Assembly: GCA_026692865.1 (NCBI GenBank)
Contig: JAPLNI010000028.1
Coordinates: 186,001-250,000, forward strand
DNA: 64,000 nucleotides
DNA from: Planctomycetota bacterium
GTDB lineage: Bacteria; Planctomycetota; Planctomycetia; Pirellulales; Pirellulaceae
Reading direction: 5' to 3'
Shown piece by piece: positions 1 to 8,668 of this stretch. How positions within the stretch are numbered: position 1 is the stretch's first letter; each line of letters starts with the position of its first letter. Below the pieces are notes generated by a model. That model searched no databases. It saw nothing but the letters and a program-made list of their open reading frames with translations, and was not told the origin of the DNA. Both the position numbers and the translations under genes were made by a program.

Positions 1-2
1 GG

Positions 3-506
3 ACTAAGAACGTTGGAATGATGAAGATTCAGGATGGGGCGCTTCGAATTAGTGAGCTCGCTTCCGATAAGCATGTCGGAGCATTCCGCAAAGCGTTGCC
101 CATCCAAGACATGGCTATTCAAATCGACTTTATGCTCGACGGAGCAAAGACATTCAATGTTGGCTTCGACCCAGTTGCTGGCGAACTGAAAAAGAAAGGT
201 CACCTCTACAGCGTTGTGATTAACAGTGATCGTTGGTCCATTTCCGAGAGCAATGACAAAGCCAATCCCGAATCGAAAGCGATTTTACATGCGAAAGGAA
301 CTATTCAATTGAATCCGGGTAAATGGTACACGCTGATGATTGAGAACAAGGGAGAAAACGTGGTGGCAACGATCGCAGGACAAGGGGCTTTGAAGGCAAA
401 GGCGAACGACTTCAAGGTGAAAAAGCCTGGACTAATAGTTCGAGCAGGCGGCCCTGATACGGCCGGTGTGCTTATTGATAATATTCAAGTCTTTGAGTTG
501 GAGTGA
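3..506 (+). CDS. 3' part of a lectin/LamG-like domain protein (partial)
   Basis: The reading frame is open to the left edge of the window, so this is the C-terminal part of a longer protein; the ATG codons at 18 and 21 are probably internal. The visible ~165 residues alternate short beta-strand-like stretches and include phrases such as GKWYTLMIENKGENVVA and a closing VLIDNIQVFELE. That is the pattern of concanavalin-A-like jelly-roll domains (LamG/DUF1080 type) found in secreted planctomycete proteins that bind or cut sugars. No catalytic residue can be named. Its last 35 bases overlap the 3' end of the convergent PAP2 gene. Confidence 0.6.
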   Translation, partial: TKNVGMMKIQDGALRISELASDKHVGAFRKALPIQDMAIQIDFMLDGAKTFNVGFDPVAGELKKKGHLYSVVINSDRWSISESNDKANPESKAILHAKGTIQLNPGKWYTLMIENKGENVVATIAGQGALKAKANDFKVKKPGLIVRAGGPDTAGVLIDNIQVFELE

Positions 507-1149
507 ATCGCCATAGGTATGCGATAATTAATGCGATTCCTGCTCCAGCCAGACAATCTGATGGATAGTGGGCACCGGAATAAACCCGCTGCCAAATCGC
601 CATGAGTGCAAGCGTCGCAAACAACCATTTGCCACGCGGGTAAATCATCGTCAGTGCAATCGCAAGGGCCACGGTCGTTGCGGAGTGCCCCGATGGGAAA
701 GATAACTCGGCGGATCTTCTGCCGATTCCTGTAAAAGCGGGAAGCCATGTGGAGTATATGTCTATTATCTCGACACCCGAATTCGGACGTAGTCGAGGCA
801 AAAAATACTTAGCAATGTTTGCAAGAACTCCGACCACCAAAACGTAGGCGGCTACGTTCCAGAGTCTCTTTCGATTGTTGATGTCAACACATAGCAAAAC
901 TAAAAAAATGGTGATAACGCCGCTGCCGTGAGCGAACGCCTCGGAGAGCTGGATTGTCTTTTCTAAATCGCCCGAGAAGTTTTTTTGTCGTGCCCAAATT
1001 GATGCTTGGAGGTCTAACTGCCGAAGCGATGGAATGGCTGAAACCGATACGACGGCGAACATACCAAGAAAAGCACCCGCCAGCATCCGCTTGTCGCGAG
1101 GGTTGCGAATCGAAGTTGATGTTGATTCAGAATTGATAAGATTCATCAC
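472..1149 (-). CDS. PAP2-family membrane phosphatase
   Basis: A 225-residue integral membrane protein of the type 2 phosphatidic acid phosphatase (PAP2) superfamily, which removes phosphate from lipid phosphates such as phosphatidate or undecaprenyl pyrophosphate. All three family motifs are present: KYFLPRLRPN at about 114-123, SFPSGHS at 150-156 with the catalytic His, and RVYSGAHYPSD at 188-198. About five hydrophobic segments surround them. Start is ATG at 1149, with a second ATG directly after it. The 3' end overlaps the preceding convergent gene by 35 bases. The substrate cannot be told from sequence. Confidence 0.88.
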   Translation of the reverse strand: MMNLINSESTSTSIRNPRDKRMLAGAFLGMFAVVSVSAIPSLRQLDLQASIWARQKNFSGDLEKTIQLSEAFAHGSGVITIFLVLLCVDINNRKRLWNVAAYVLVVGVLANIAKYFLPRLRPNSGVEIIDIYSTWLPAFTGIGRRSAELSFPSGHSATTVALAIALTMIYPRGKWLFATLALMAIWQRVYSGAHYPSDCLAGAGIALIIAYLWRFTPTQRLEYYQ

Positions 1150-1158
1150 AGGCTGGTT

Positions 1159-1590
1159 CTAGGAAATGTCTTCGATTTGAAAAGTTTCTTGATACAACGC
1201 ATCGAAGAAATCAGGAACGCTTCCAAGAACATCTAGTCCGCCCAGCAACTCTGATTCATGCATCCAGTGGACTTCGGATACTTCGTCAGGGAATGGAACG
1301 GGCACATCCGAGACACTGCGAGTCAAATGCATCCACTCCAGTTTTGTTCCCCAACGCGTCACCGACGACCACAAATGTCGATGAACAACGACAGGCAGAT
1401 GAAGCTCTTCCATCATTTCGCGAACAATGGCTTGCTCGAACGATTCGCCCGGCTCGATGTGTCCACCTGGGAAGCAGAGCAATCCCGGCGCGCGAACCTT
1501 CATCGAGCGTCGAATGACTAGATACAAACCACCTTCTCGGATCACACCAACCACTCCATGCTTCGTGGTTGAAACGGTATGATTGTTCAT
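1159..1590 (-). CDS. Nudix hydrolase
   Basis: A 143-residue single-domain Nudix protein, a family that hydrolyses nucleoside diphosphates linked to another moiety. The Nudix box lies at residues 43-65: GHIEPGE is followed seven residues later by REMMEEL, keeping all metal-binding Glu residues. The usual Gly near the end of the box is His (EELHL). It lies 9 bases upstream of the PAP2 gene on the same strand, so the two may be co-transcribed. Its start is only 35 bases from the divergent CCA-enzyme start, leaving a very small shared promoter space. The substrate is unknown. Confidence 0.88.
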   Translation of the reverse strand: MNNHTVSTTKHGVVGVIREGGLYLVIRRSMKVRAPGLLCFPGGHIEPGESFEQAIVREMMEELHLPVVVHRHLWSSVTRWGTKLEWMHLTRSVSDVPVPFPDEVSEVHWMHESELLGGLDVLGSVPDFFDALYQETFQIEDIS

Positions 1591-1625
1591 TGAGGAAACT
1601 TCCCGATACTTGCTTGAATAGCCCT

Positions 1626-3026
1626 ATGAATTCGACGCCAAACCCCTCAAACAACTTGCCAAACGAACTGCAGGTTGTTGACTCGTCTCGCAGTGTTGAA
1701 TCGTCTCGCAGCCAAGCGAAACTCCTGCGAGAGTACGCGATTGAGGTCGTCCGCGTCCTAACGAGTCGCAATTATATCGCTTATTTTGCCGGCGGCTGTG
1801 TTCGAGACGAGATAATGGGGGAGACTCCCTCTGACTATGACGTGGCAACCAACGCGACTCCGGAGCAAGTTCAGCAAATCTTCGGCAAACAGAGAAGCCT
1901 GATGATTGGCGACGCGTTTGGTGTTGTCTGCGTCCACCAACGCCGCAGCGGGCAATCTCTTCAAGTCGAGGTGGCTACCTTTCGTAGCGACGGTTCCTAC
2001 ATCGACGGACGGCGGCCCGACTCGGTTGTTTTCACTAGTCCTGAGCTTGATGCCCAAAGACGAGACTTCACGATTAATGGGGTTTTCTATGATCCAATCA
2101 TCGAAAAAACGATTGATTTCGTTCAAGGCCAAGAGGATATCGCTTCGAGAATCATTCGGGCAATCGGCGATCCATTTCATCGATTCGCTGAGGATCGTCT
2201 GAGACTATTACGGGCGGTTCGATTCACTTCGCGTTTCGGATTTTCGCTCGACCAGGCGACTTGGCAAGCGATCTGTGCCATGGCCGATCGAATTGTCGAA
2301 GTCAGCCCTGAACGCATCGCAACCGAGATGCGGAAAATGCTGTCATTTCGCAGTGGTCGCCGTCAAGCGGTTGAATTGCTTCACCAATCGGGACTTCTTC
2401 GTGCGATCTTGCACGAAGCGGCTGCAGTTCTCGATCGGTCGGACGCGATTCGACTTCAGTCGCTTTCTCGAATCGAACGGCTTCCGACTAACAATTGGAT
2501 CGTCGCTTTGGTCGCTTTACTTTGGGACGATCTTCAAAGCAACAAAATCGAAGCGGCTTCTTTTTCTAATACTATCAAGGATCGGTGGCGGCTCTCGAAC
2601 GAAGAAGAACTTGAGTTCCGTTTTGTAGTAACTGCTCAGCAATGGCTTCTTCGAACTGACAATGCGCCGTGGTCGCAAGTGCAACCGCTGCTGCTTTCGC
2701 CGCACATCGAATCGGCGATTTGCTTGACTGACCTTTTACTGAATGAATCTGAAAGCGATGAGTCAGCAGTGAAACTGGCTATCGATCATCTTCGCAAAAC
2801 GCTCTCGCAAGAAATTGCAATTTGGAATCCGGCGCCACTGATCGATGGTCGACTGCTGATTGAGCTGAAAGTTCCAATCGGCCCAGAGTATGCGAAGCTT
2901 ATCAGGCTGGGGCGTGTGGCCCAATTAGATGGACTGATCCATAACGACCAAGATGCTCGTCAATGGTTGCAGACAACCCTAACGAACAAGTTGCCTCTTG
3001 TTCCTGACGATTCTGACATCGACTGA
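1626..3026 (+). CDS. CCA tRNA nucleotidyltransferase / poly(A) polymerase family protein
   Basis: A class II nucleotidyltransferase that adds nucleotides to RNA 3' ends. From the ATG at 1626 it has 466 residues. The catalytic head contains GGCVRD at 56-61, the metal-binding Asp pair in SDYDVAT (Asp70 and Asp72), and RRDFTINGVFYD at 145-156, followed by the alpha-helical RNA-binding part with RLLRAVRF. The family includes CCA-adding enzymes and bacterial poly(A) polymerases, which sequence alone separates poorly. An in-frame TTG at 1569 would add 19 residues but would run into the divergent Nudix gene, so 1626 is preferred. The C-terminal ~180 residues are less conserved. Confidence 0.87.
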   Translation: MNSTPNPSNNLPNELQVVDSSRSVESSRSQAKLLREYAIEVVRVLTSRNYIAYFAGGCVRDEIMGETPSDYDVATNATPEQVQQIFGKQRSLMIGDAFGVVCVHQRRSGQSLQVEVATFRSDGSYIDGRRPDSVVFTSPELDAQRRDFTINGVFYDPIIEKTIDFVQGQEDIASRIIRAIGDPFHRFAEDRLRLLRAVRFTSRFGFSLDQATWQAICAMADRIVEVSPERIATEMRKMLSFRSGRRQAVELLHQSGLLRAILHEAAAVLDRSDAIRLQSLSRIERLPTNNWIVALVALLWDDLQSNKIEAASFSNTIKDRWRLSNEEELEFRFVVTAQQWLLRTDNAPWSQVQPLLLSPHIESAICLTDLLLNESESDESAVKLAIDHLRKTLSQEIAIWNPAPLIDGRLLIELKVPIGPEYAKLIRLGRVAQLDGLIHNDQDARQWLQTTLTNKLPLVPDDSDID

Positions 3027-3145
3027 TTATTGCACAAGAATCGACACTCAGGGATCGACTACGAATTCAAAAAAATCGACTATAGTAAAATCAATAACGC
3101 TACCAAATTTCTTTCGCATACGTCAGATGTTTAATCGCCCGCGTG

Positions 3146-3691
3146 TTACCAACATCGTCTAGCTATCGCGTGCCATTCGGATTGCACGATCCGTTGGACC
3201 ATCGACATCGACCCGTCTAAACTTGATGCTGCTTTTGTTAAGTTCGCACATGTGTCTACAAACGCATTGAACTGAAACTCACTCGATGAAATCAACTTCA
3301 GTTTCAGTGCAAGCTCCATATGACTCGGATCATCGAGCGATTGAATGATCTCACCGCCAATTGCCTCAAGCAACGACTCGTCTCGGACTTGGCGAATCCA
3401 GTATTTCGAGTTCCAGTAGTCCCCTTCCAGTCGGTGTACGATTGCATGGAGAAATGCGGCTGTCCCGCGTTTCCCATCCTGGACAATATCGTGAGCTCGA
3501 TCGATCAAGCCGAGTCTTAGCCATAGCACAGCTTCGGTTTCGCTTCCAACAAGGTCAGGATGCTGCATGAGTAGATCACGCAAACTGCCTTCGAATACTG
3601 ATTTCTCGACAGCAACGATGGGCCAATCCGTATTGATTGACGCAAGCCATGCTTGAACACTTGGCTTGACTTGTTGAATCTTTGTTTTCAT
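3146..3691 (-). CDS. Conserved hypothetical protein
   Basis: A 181-residue soluble protein of unknown function, mostly helical by composition. The most distinctive segment, at about 77-103, reads GTAAFLHAIVHRLEGDYWNS and then a short aromatic-rich stretch (KYWIRQV), and could be a binding site. No signal peptide or membrane segment is visible. Its ATG overlaps the stop codon of the upstream gamma-glutamylcyclotransferase gene (TAATG at 3689-3693), so the two are very probably translationally coupled and may act together. Confidence 0.65.
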   Translation of the reverse strand: MKTKIQQVKPSVQAWLASINTDWPIVAVEKSVFEGSLRDLLMQHPDLVGSETEAVLWLRLGLIDRAHDIVQDGKRGTAAFLHAIVHRLEGDYWNSKYWIRQVRDESLLEAIGGEIIQSLDDPSHMELALKLKLISSSEFQFNAFVDTCANLTKAASSLDGSMSMVQRIVQSEWHAIARRCW

Positions 3692-4170
3692 TATTCGTCT
3701 TTAAAAGATTGAGGGACTCTCGCTAAGCTATCTGGCCAAGCGGCACATTTGGAAGAACCGAAGGTCGCGTCGGTAACAATCTGACGGCAGTTGGCGAGCC
3801 GATCACGGTTTGCGTATTCATAGACAAAGGCTTGCACGCGGTCACCGCTTTCGAGTGTTACTTCTACGACCGTGCGCAGATATTCGTTATCGTGTCGATC
3901 GAGTTCAAAGCCCTCGACTTGGTCCAGCACTTGAAGTGTCTTTAAAATATGTTCTCGAGCAATTGTCCAGACTTCGCCTATAACGCAGTCATCGGGTGAA
4001 TCGCTCGGGTTCGAAAGTATGACAGCCGGATATGGCCCAAGGTCAAACAGTTTAGCTTGAATACATCCAACACGAACATGGAGCGGCGGATAGGGCCATG
4101 CGCCTTCGCGTAAAAACCCTCGCTTCAACGATCCATAGACAAAGAAAGATTGAATATCCATATGCGACAT
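3691..4170 (-). CDS. Gamma-glutamylcyclotransferase (AIG2-like) family protein
   Basis: A 159-residue protein of the GGCT/AIG2 fold, which makes 5-oxoproline from gamma-glutamyl amines or related compounds. It opens with FFVYGSLKRG (substrate-binding YGSL loop), has the acidic segment LDQVEGFE carrying the expected catalytic Glu, and ends with VQAFVYEYANR, typical of the family. Start is ATG at 4170; an ATG three codons later is equally possible. It is the first gene of a two-gene unit with the hypothetical gene at 3146-3691 and is divergent from mscL. Confidence 0.8.
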   Translation of the reverse strand: MSHMDIQSFFVYGSLKRGFLREGAWPYPPLHVRVGCIQAKLFDLGPYPAVILSNPSDSPDDCVIGEVWTIAREHILKTLQVLDQVEGFELDRHDNEYLRTVVEVTLESGDRVQAFVYEYANRDRLANCRQIVTDATFGSSKCAAWPDSLARVPQSFKDE

Positions 4171-4343
4171 TCTAGTCGAAGAGACCTTTCTTAAAACGGG
4201 GAGAATTGATCTGGCGTTAAGCAGCCAAATTTCCTATAAAATTCGGATTTCGCGTCGAAAGCGTGCTTATCTTTGCACGAAACTCGGCAAACTACCCACC
4301 CCACTTTGTCTACGATAAACGTATTTGATTCGGAGAAAATTTC

Positions 4344-4823
4344 ATGAGTATTGTCAGTGAGTTCAAGGCCTTTGCGATGCGTGGAAATGTGATCGACTTG
4401 GCAGTCGGCGTGGTCATCGGCGGGGCGTTTGGAAAGATCGTCACGTCGCTTGTGGGTGATTTGATCATGCCGCCACTCAACTTATTGACCGCAAAATCGG
4501 GTGTCAACTTTAAGGACCTTTCGTACAAATCCGAGTTTTTGCTTCCTGTGGTGGATAAAGACGGCAAGACGGTCCTGATGGCCGATGGTGTCACTGCGGC
4601 GACTGAAACCAAGGAAGTTCCCATCCTCAATTACGGAAATTTCCTCCAAAACATCGTCGACTTTTTAATCGTTGCAGTAGCGATTTTTTTGGCCGTCCGC
4701 TTAATTAATTCGCTTAAAAAGCCTGCCGAGAATGCTCCACCGCCGGCACCTCCTGAGGATGTCCTGTTGCTGCGAGAGATCCGCGATGCGTTAGCAAAGA
4801 GTACACCTCGACGGATTGAATAG
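4344..4823 (+). CDS. mscL: Large-conductance mechanosensitive channel MscL
   Basis: MscL is the homopentameric inner-membrane channel that opens on osmotic downshock. The N-terminus MSIVSEFKAFAMRGNVIDLA and the first transmembrane helix VGVVIGGAFGKIVTSLV are almost canonical, as are the second helix (NIVDFLIVAVAIFLAVRLIN) and the cytoplasmic helix LLLREIRDALAK. The protein has 159 residues against about 136 in E. coli. The extra length lies mainly in the periplasmic loop (about 52-95: FLLPVVDKDGKT, then VTAATETKEVP). It is a single gene between the divergent cyclotransferase gene and the kinase gene. Confidence 0.96.
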   Translation: MSIVSEFKAFAMRGNVIDLAVGVVIGGAFGKIVTSLVGDLIMPPLNLLTAKSGVNFKDLSYKSEFLLPVVDKDGKTVLMADGVTAATETKEVPILNYGNFLQNIVDFLIVAVAIFLAVRLINSLKKPAENAPPPAPPEDVLLLREIRDALAKSTPRRIE

Positions 4824-4843
4824 AATCCGATTAACGATGTAGC

Positions 4844-4874
4844 TTGACTCAGCCGGACGCTTTCGTCATAGAAT
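4844..4874 (+). promoter_or_regulatory. Possible sigma-70-like promoter for the kinase gene
   Basis: TTGACT at 4844-4849 and TAGAAT at 4869-4874 are separated by 19 bases, slightly longer than the ideal 17. It lies 57 bases upstream of the kinase ATG at 4932. This is a pattern match only. Confidence 0.3.
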
Positions 4875-4931
4875 AGGTGTGTTGCTGGCGTTGATTTTTC
4901 GCCGACAGGTAGCCTGCCAGAGTACCCCTCC

Positions 4932-7028
4932 ATGACGGACCCGGCTGATAAAGACCTTGATTTCTCTATCGCAGATGAGCACATTGCGAAGCGCCCGTCC
5001 AAACCGATCGCACGCGTGCTGGCTGGGAACGTGCCATTTGAGACCTCGTTAAGGTCTGGGGTAGATGCTTCGGAAGTCTCGGAGTCGGACGAGACCGTTC
5101 AGTATCTTGGAAATGTACCCGCAGTTTCCCTTTCAAACCCGGGGCGTGTTGTCGCAGTTGATAGAGAGTCGTCTGTCACAACCCAGCCTCTTCCATATCG
5201 TTTCGGCGATTACATCTTGGACCAAGTTTTGGGACGAGGGGGCATGGGGGTGGTTTACTTGGCGCATCAAGTCAACCTAGATCGTCGTGTTGCGATCAAG
5301 ATGATTCGCTCTGGGTGTTTAGCTGGCGAGAACGAGATTCACCGCTTCTACGCCGAAGCGCGAAGTGCTGCGCGTTTAGATCATGTAAACATCGTAACGG
5401 TACATCAGTGTGGTGAGATCGATGGTCACCATTACTTCAGTATGGACTATATCCCCGGGACCGATCTTGCACGCAGGATCAAAGAAGGCCCAATGTCCGC
5501 GATGGCTGCCGCAAGATACGTCCGCGATATCGCACGGGCCATCGCATACGCGCACTCTCAAGGAATTGTCCACCGCGATCTGAAGCCAGCGAACGTGCTG
5601 ATAAACGAGAAAGATGAAGTCGTCATCACCGATTTTGGTTTAGCAAAAATCATCGACTCCGAAGGGGGTTTGACTCAGAGCGGTGCAGCTTTAGGAACGC
5701 CAAGCTACATGTCTCCCGAGCAAGCCGATGGGGACACGGCCGCTCAAGGTCAGACTACAGACGTTTATTCGATCGGCGCAATTCTGTTCGCATTGCTGAC
5801 CGGCAAACCTCCGTTTCATGGTGCCACTGCCGTTCAAACCATTATGGATGTGATCCATAAGCCGGCCCCGGACACGGTTCTACTTCGTCCTGATGTTCCG
5901 CTGGACTTGGATACGATCGTCGCGAAGTGTCTCGACAAAAAGCCGGCGAATCGCTATCCGACTGCCGAATCGCTTGCTGAAGAACTTAATCGCTTTCTTC
6001 GTGGAGAGCCTATCCACTCGCGTCCCATTTCGTTCATCTATCGTTCGATGCGATGGCTTGCCAATGTGCCATTGATTGCAGCGTTGATCGGGCAGCGAAA
6101 CATCGAAGCGACCGCCGCTCATCGTCGCGTTCAGTATGCAATCATCGCGATGTTTTTTCTGTTCCCGCTTTTGTTGTTTGGGTCCTACTCGTTTCAAAAG
6201 CGCTGGGTTGATCGGCACTTGCCTTCCAAAATGCGAATCGCTGCAGGAGTACCCGAGGGCGTTTATCACCGTGTAGCGACCGAACTAGCAGAGCGGCTTG
6301 ATAAAACGCTTGGTGTTAAATTGGAGATCGAAGATACCGATGGTTCGAACGACAATCTTATGAGGTTGCTCAGCATGCAAGCTGAACTCGCGATGCTGCA
6401 GGCGACATCGGTTCGTAGCGACAAGGTAGCCGTGGTCGCACCGCTTTATTACGAAGCGGTACACGTTGTCGCACGCACTGATCGCAGCATCAACGAGATC
6501 AAGGACTTGGCTGGTCATCGCGTTGCAGTCGGATTAAAAGACTCCGGGACAAATTCCGCCGCGACCTTTGTTCTCGATGCCTACGGAATCGGGAGCGAAT
6601 CTTTTCAGCCCGTCATGGTCGATTGGACAAAGTTAGACTCGGACCCGACAATCGACGCGGCATTTCTCGTCATGAAATCGGGACATCCGCGAATTCGCGC
6701 ATTACTCGAGTCTGAGCAATTCCATCTGCTTCCAATCTCCGATGCGCAGTCACTATCCCTGACCGAGCCGACTTATAAATCACTAGAACTAAACGCGAAA
6801 GACTATGAAGTTTTAGGCGAGAAGCGAATCGAAACTCTCGCGACTACCGCCTTCTTGGCAACGTCCATCAATGCGCCAAGCCGTCTCGTGACCGAATGTT
6901 TGAAGGCCCTATATTCGGCAGAATCTGACTTCGAAGGGCTTATTCCACCAAAAAGAGCCGCGAATTGGGTCGGTCTGCCGTTTCATCCGGCGTCGCGCGC
7001 TTACTACCGAACTATTCTAGAACAGTAG
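4932..7028 (+). CDS. Membrane Ser/Thr protein kinase with C-terminal TAXI-type solute-binding domain
   Basis: A 698-residue protein. After a ~90-residue N-terminal stretch there is a complete Hanks-type kinase domain (about 92-365): glycine loop GRGGMGVVY at 101-109, Lys123 in VAIK, catalytic HRDLKPANVL (Asp216), DFGLA at 234-238 and the SPEQ version of the APE motif. One transmembrane helix follows at about 401-421. The remaining ~270 residues resemble TAXI-family TRAP-transporter binding proteins: RIAAGVPEGVYHRVATELAE, a GSNDNLMRLLSMQAELAM segment, then IKDLAGHRVAVGLKDSGT. That places a ligand-binding module outside the inner membrane and the kinase inside, so it is probably a one-protein sensor. 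No transporter gene is adjacent. Confidence 0.87.
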   Translation: MTDPADKDLDFSIADEHIAKRPSKPIARVLAGNVPFETSLRSGVDASEVSESDETVQYLGNVPAVSLSNPGRVVAVDRESSVTTQPLPYRFGDYILDQVLGRGGMGVVYLAHQVNLDRRVAIKMIRSGCLAGENEIHRFYAEARSAARLDHVNIVTVHQCGEIDGHHYFSMDYIPGTDLARRIKEGPMSAMAAARYVRDIARAIAYAHSQGIVHRDLKPANVLINEKDEVVITDFGLAKIIDSEGGLTQSGAALGTPSYMSPEQADGDTAAQGQTTDVYSIGAILFALLTGKPPFHGATAVQTIMDVIHKPAPDTVLLRPDVPLDLDTIVAKCLDKKPANRYPTAESLAEELNRFLRGEPIHSRPISFIYRSMRWLANVPLIAALIGQRNIEATAAHRRVQYAIIAMFFLFPLLLFGSYSFQKRWVDRHLPSKMRIAAGVPEGVYHRVATELAERLDKTLGVKLEIEDTDGSNDNLMRLLSMQAELAMLQATSVRSDKVAVVAPLYYEAVHVVARTDRSINEIKDLAGHRVAVGLKDSGTNSAATFVLDAYGIGSESFQPVMVDWTKLDSDPTIDAAFLVMKSGHPRIRALLESEQFHLLPISDAQSLSLTEPTYKSLELNAKDYEVLGEKRIETLATTAFLATSINAPSRLVTECLKALYSAESDFEGLIPPKRAANWVGLPFHPASRAYYRTILEQ

Positions 7029-7103
7029 CTGCAAGTCCGTCTCGGGTTGGAAAACGGACAACCGAGCCGATAACGCCAGGCCAATGCCGCCGACTTTCGA
7101 CAT

Positions 7104-7176
7104 ATCAGCCGGCAGGCGTTAGCCTCCGGTTGGCGACTATGCAAGAGAAACCGGACGCTAACGCGTTCCGGCTGAT
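7104..7176. repeat. Imperfect inverted repeat, family A copy 1
   Basis: Two 27-base arms, 7105-7131 and 7149-7175, match as reverse complements at 24 of 27 positions around a 17-base spacer; one more base pair closes at 7104/7176. The core is CCGG-N-GGCTAACGCC-N-CCGGCT. Related sequences occur at 10758-10807, 25811-25850 and 46884-46973. It lies in the 250-base gap between the kinase and transglutaminase-like genes and could form a long RNA hairpin, acting as a terminator or REP-like element. Confidence 0.6.
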
Positions 7177-7278
7177 CGATCAAAAACACCGCAAAACAAC
7201 GCATTACTAAATTATCTAAGCGAGAAAGTCTCCGACGCCAGGCGGCTGATAGAATAGAATTCACACGAGCATTCAACA

Positions 7279-8436
7279 ATGTCTTATCGACTCATGAATA
7301 ATATTTTCCACTTCGTATCTTGTTCATATGCTCTTATCTGCTTGTGTTCAACGCTTGCCTTTGCAGACGACAGCGCGACGGCTGAAAAGCCGATCAAGGA
7401 TTCGCGTTCGAAGAAGATTGTTCTAGAACCTGTTGCAGATGCAAGCACCGAGGTGTGGGCGCATCGCAAGATGAATATGCGTTTTGGGATGGAGTTCCAC
7501 TCGGAAGAGAACTATTGCACTAAGCTCAAAGCCACCGTTCCATTTGCACGAGATTGGCCTGAGCAGACAGTAACTGTGCTTGGTAACCAATTGCCCAACC
7601 AAGCGACCTACGAGTTTCGTGAGTTGAACTCGGGTGCAATTCAGGCTTTGATCAACGTGGACGCACTCGCACCCAATCAGCAACTGGATGTGATCATCAG
7701 TGTGGAAATTGAAAAGGCATTTATCAAGGCACCGAAAGATCCAAGCGTTTTGGTTTATCCTAAGAAAACGTTGAAGGATAAAGAAGTCGCTTGGTATCTC
7801 GGTGATAGTCCATTCATTGAAACGAAATCACGTCAGGTTCGTGACATCGCCGGTGAGATTCGCGACACCAACCCATCTAACGCGTGGGCTCATGTGGAAG
7901 CGATCTACGATTGGGTGCGGACCAACATTGAATATCGCAACGGTCCCATCCGATCGACGAAAGAAGCGTTAAAAGATCGTTATGGTGACTGCGAAGAGAT
8001 GACCGGCGTGTTCGTTGCGTTATGCCGCGCGTCGAATATTCCTGCTCGATGTGTTTGGATCCCAGAGCACTGCTACCCTGAATTTTATCTCGAAGATGCA
8101 AATGGATTTGGGCATTGGTTTCCCGCTCAAGTCGCAGGCGATCGCCAATTCGGTCAAATGAATGAATATCGTCCCATCCTTCAAAAAGGAGACCGCTTCA
8201 AAATCCCCGAACAGACAGGTATGCAACGCTACATCGCAGAAACTTTTAGCTGCAAGCAACGCCCAACCGGCCCGACTGCTCCGAGGATTGTCAGCGTACG
8301 TGACCTTGGAGAGCTGATGTCCGAGCTTGAAAAACTTAAGGCAAGCACCGAGCCTAAAGCAGCCAACGCAGTCAACTCAAGCATGCCAACAAGCGAAGCA
8401 AACGCGAAGGAATCAACCGAAGATTCTCTTAAATAA
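7279..8436 (+). CDS. Secreted transglutaminase-like domain protein
   Basis: A 385-residue protein with an N-terminal signal peptide (hydrophobic run ending CLCSTLAFA, cleavage near residue 29). The transglutaminase-like/papain-fold core runs from about 190 to 285. The candidate catalytic Cys is Cys238 in YGDCEEMTG and the His is His264 in PEHCYPEFYLED, after the ALCRASNIPARCVW segment typical of this superfamily. Bacterial members are mostly proteases or peptide-modifying enzymes rather than cross-linkers. The C-terminal ~60 residues are low-complexity and polar. ATG at 7279 is used; ATG at 7294 is also possible and keeps the signal peptide. Confidence 0.85.
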   Translation: MSYRLMNNIFHFVSCSYALICLCSTLAFADDSATAEKPIKDSRSKKIVLEPVADASTEVWAHRKMNMRFGMEFHSEENYCTKLKATVPFARDWPEQTVTVLGNQLPNQATYEFRELNSGAIQALINVDALAPNQQLDVIISVEIEKAFIKAPKDPSVLVYPKKTLKDKEVAWYLGDSPFIETKSRQVRDIAGEIRDTNPSNAWAHVEAIYDWVRTNIEYRNGPIRSTKEALKDRYGDCEEMTGVFVALCRASNIPARCVWIPEHCYPEFYLEDANGFGHWFPAQVAGDRQFGQMNEYRPILQKGDRFKIPEQTGMQRYIAETFSCKQRPTGPTAPRIVSVRDLGELMSELEKLKASTEPKAANAVNSSMPTSEANAKESTEDSLK

Positions 8437-8617
8437 AGTGGTAGTCTCAATAACACGGCGTTACATCAAGGTTAATTGCGATTGGCTACTCCTTTGGACT
8501 GCTGTGGCTTGGCAGAGCTTTGGGGCGAACGATGTCGCGTAAAGGAAATGCTCGCGTGATGGAGAGTTGCCCGGTTTAAGCAGTCTGATTAAGTTGACTG
8601 CCGATTGACTTGCCAAA

Positions 8618-8635
8618 GCTCCGACAAGTCGGAGC
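8618..8635. terminator. Perfect palindrome between convergent genes
   Basis: GCTCCGAC and GTCGGAGC form an 8-base perfect stem around AA, in the 232-base space between the convergent transglutaminase-like and asnB genes. There is no U-run, so it is only a candidate bidirectional terminator or REP-like unit. Nothing else was seen in this interval. Confidence 0.35.
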
Positions 8636-8668
8636 ACTCCAAATGGATCGCTGTAGCGTTTTGCAGAT

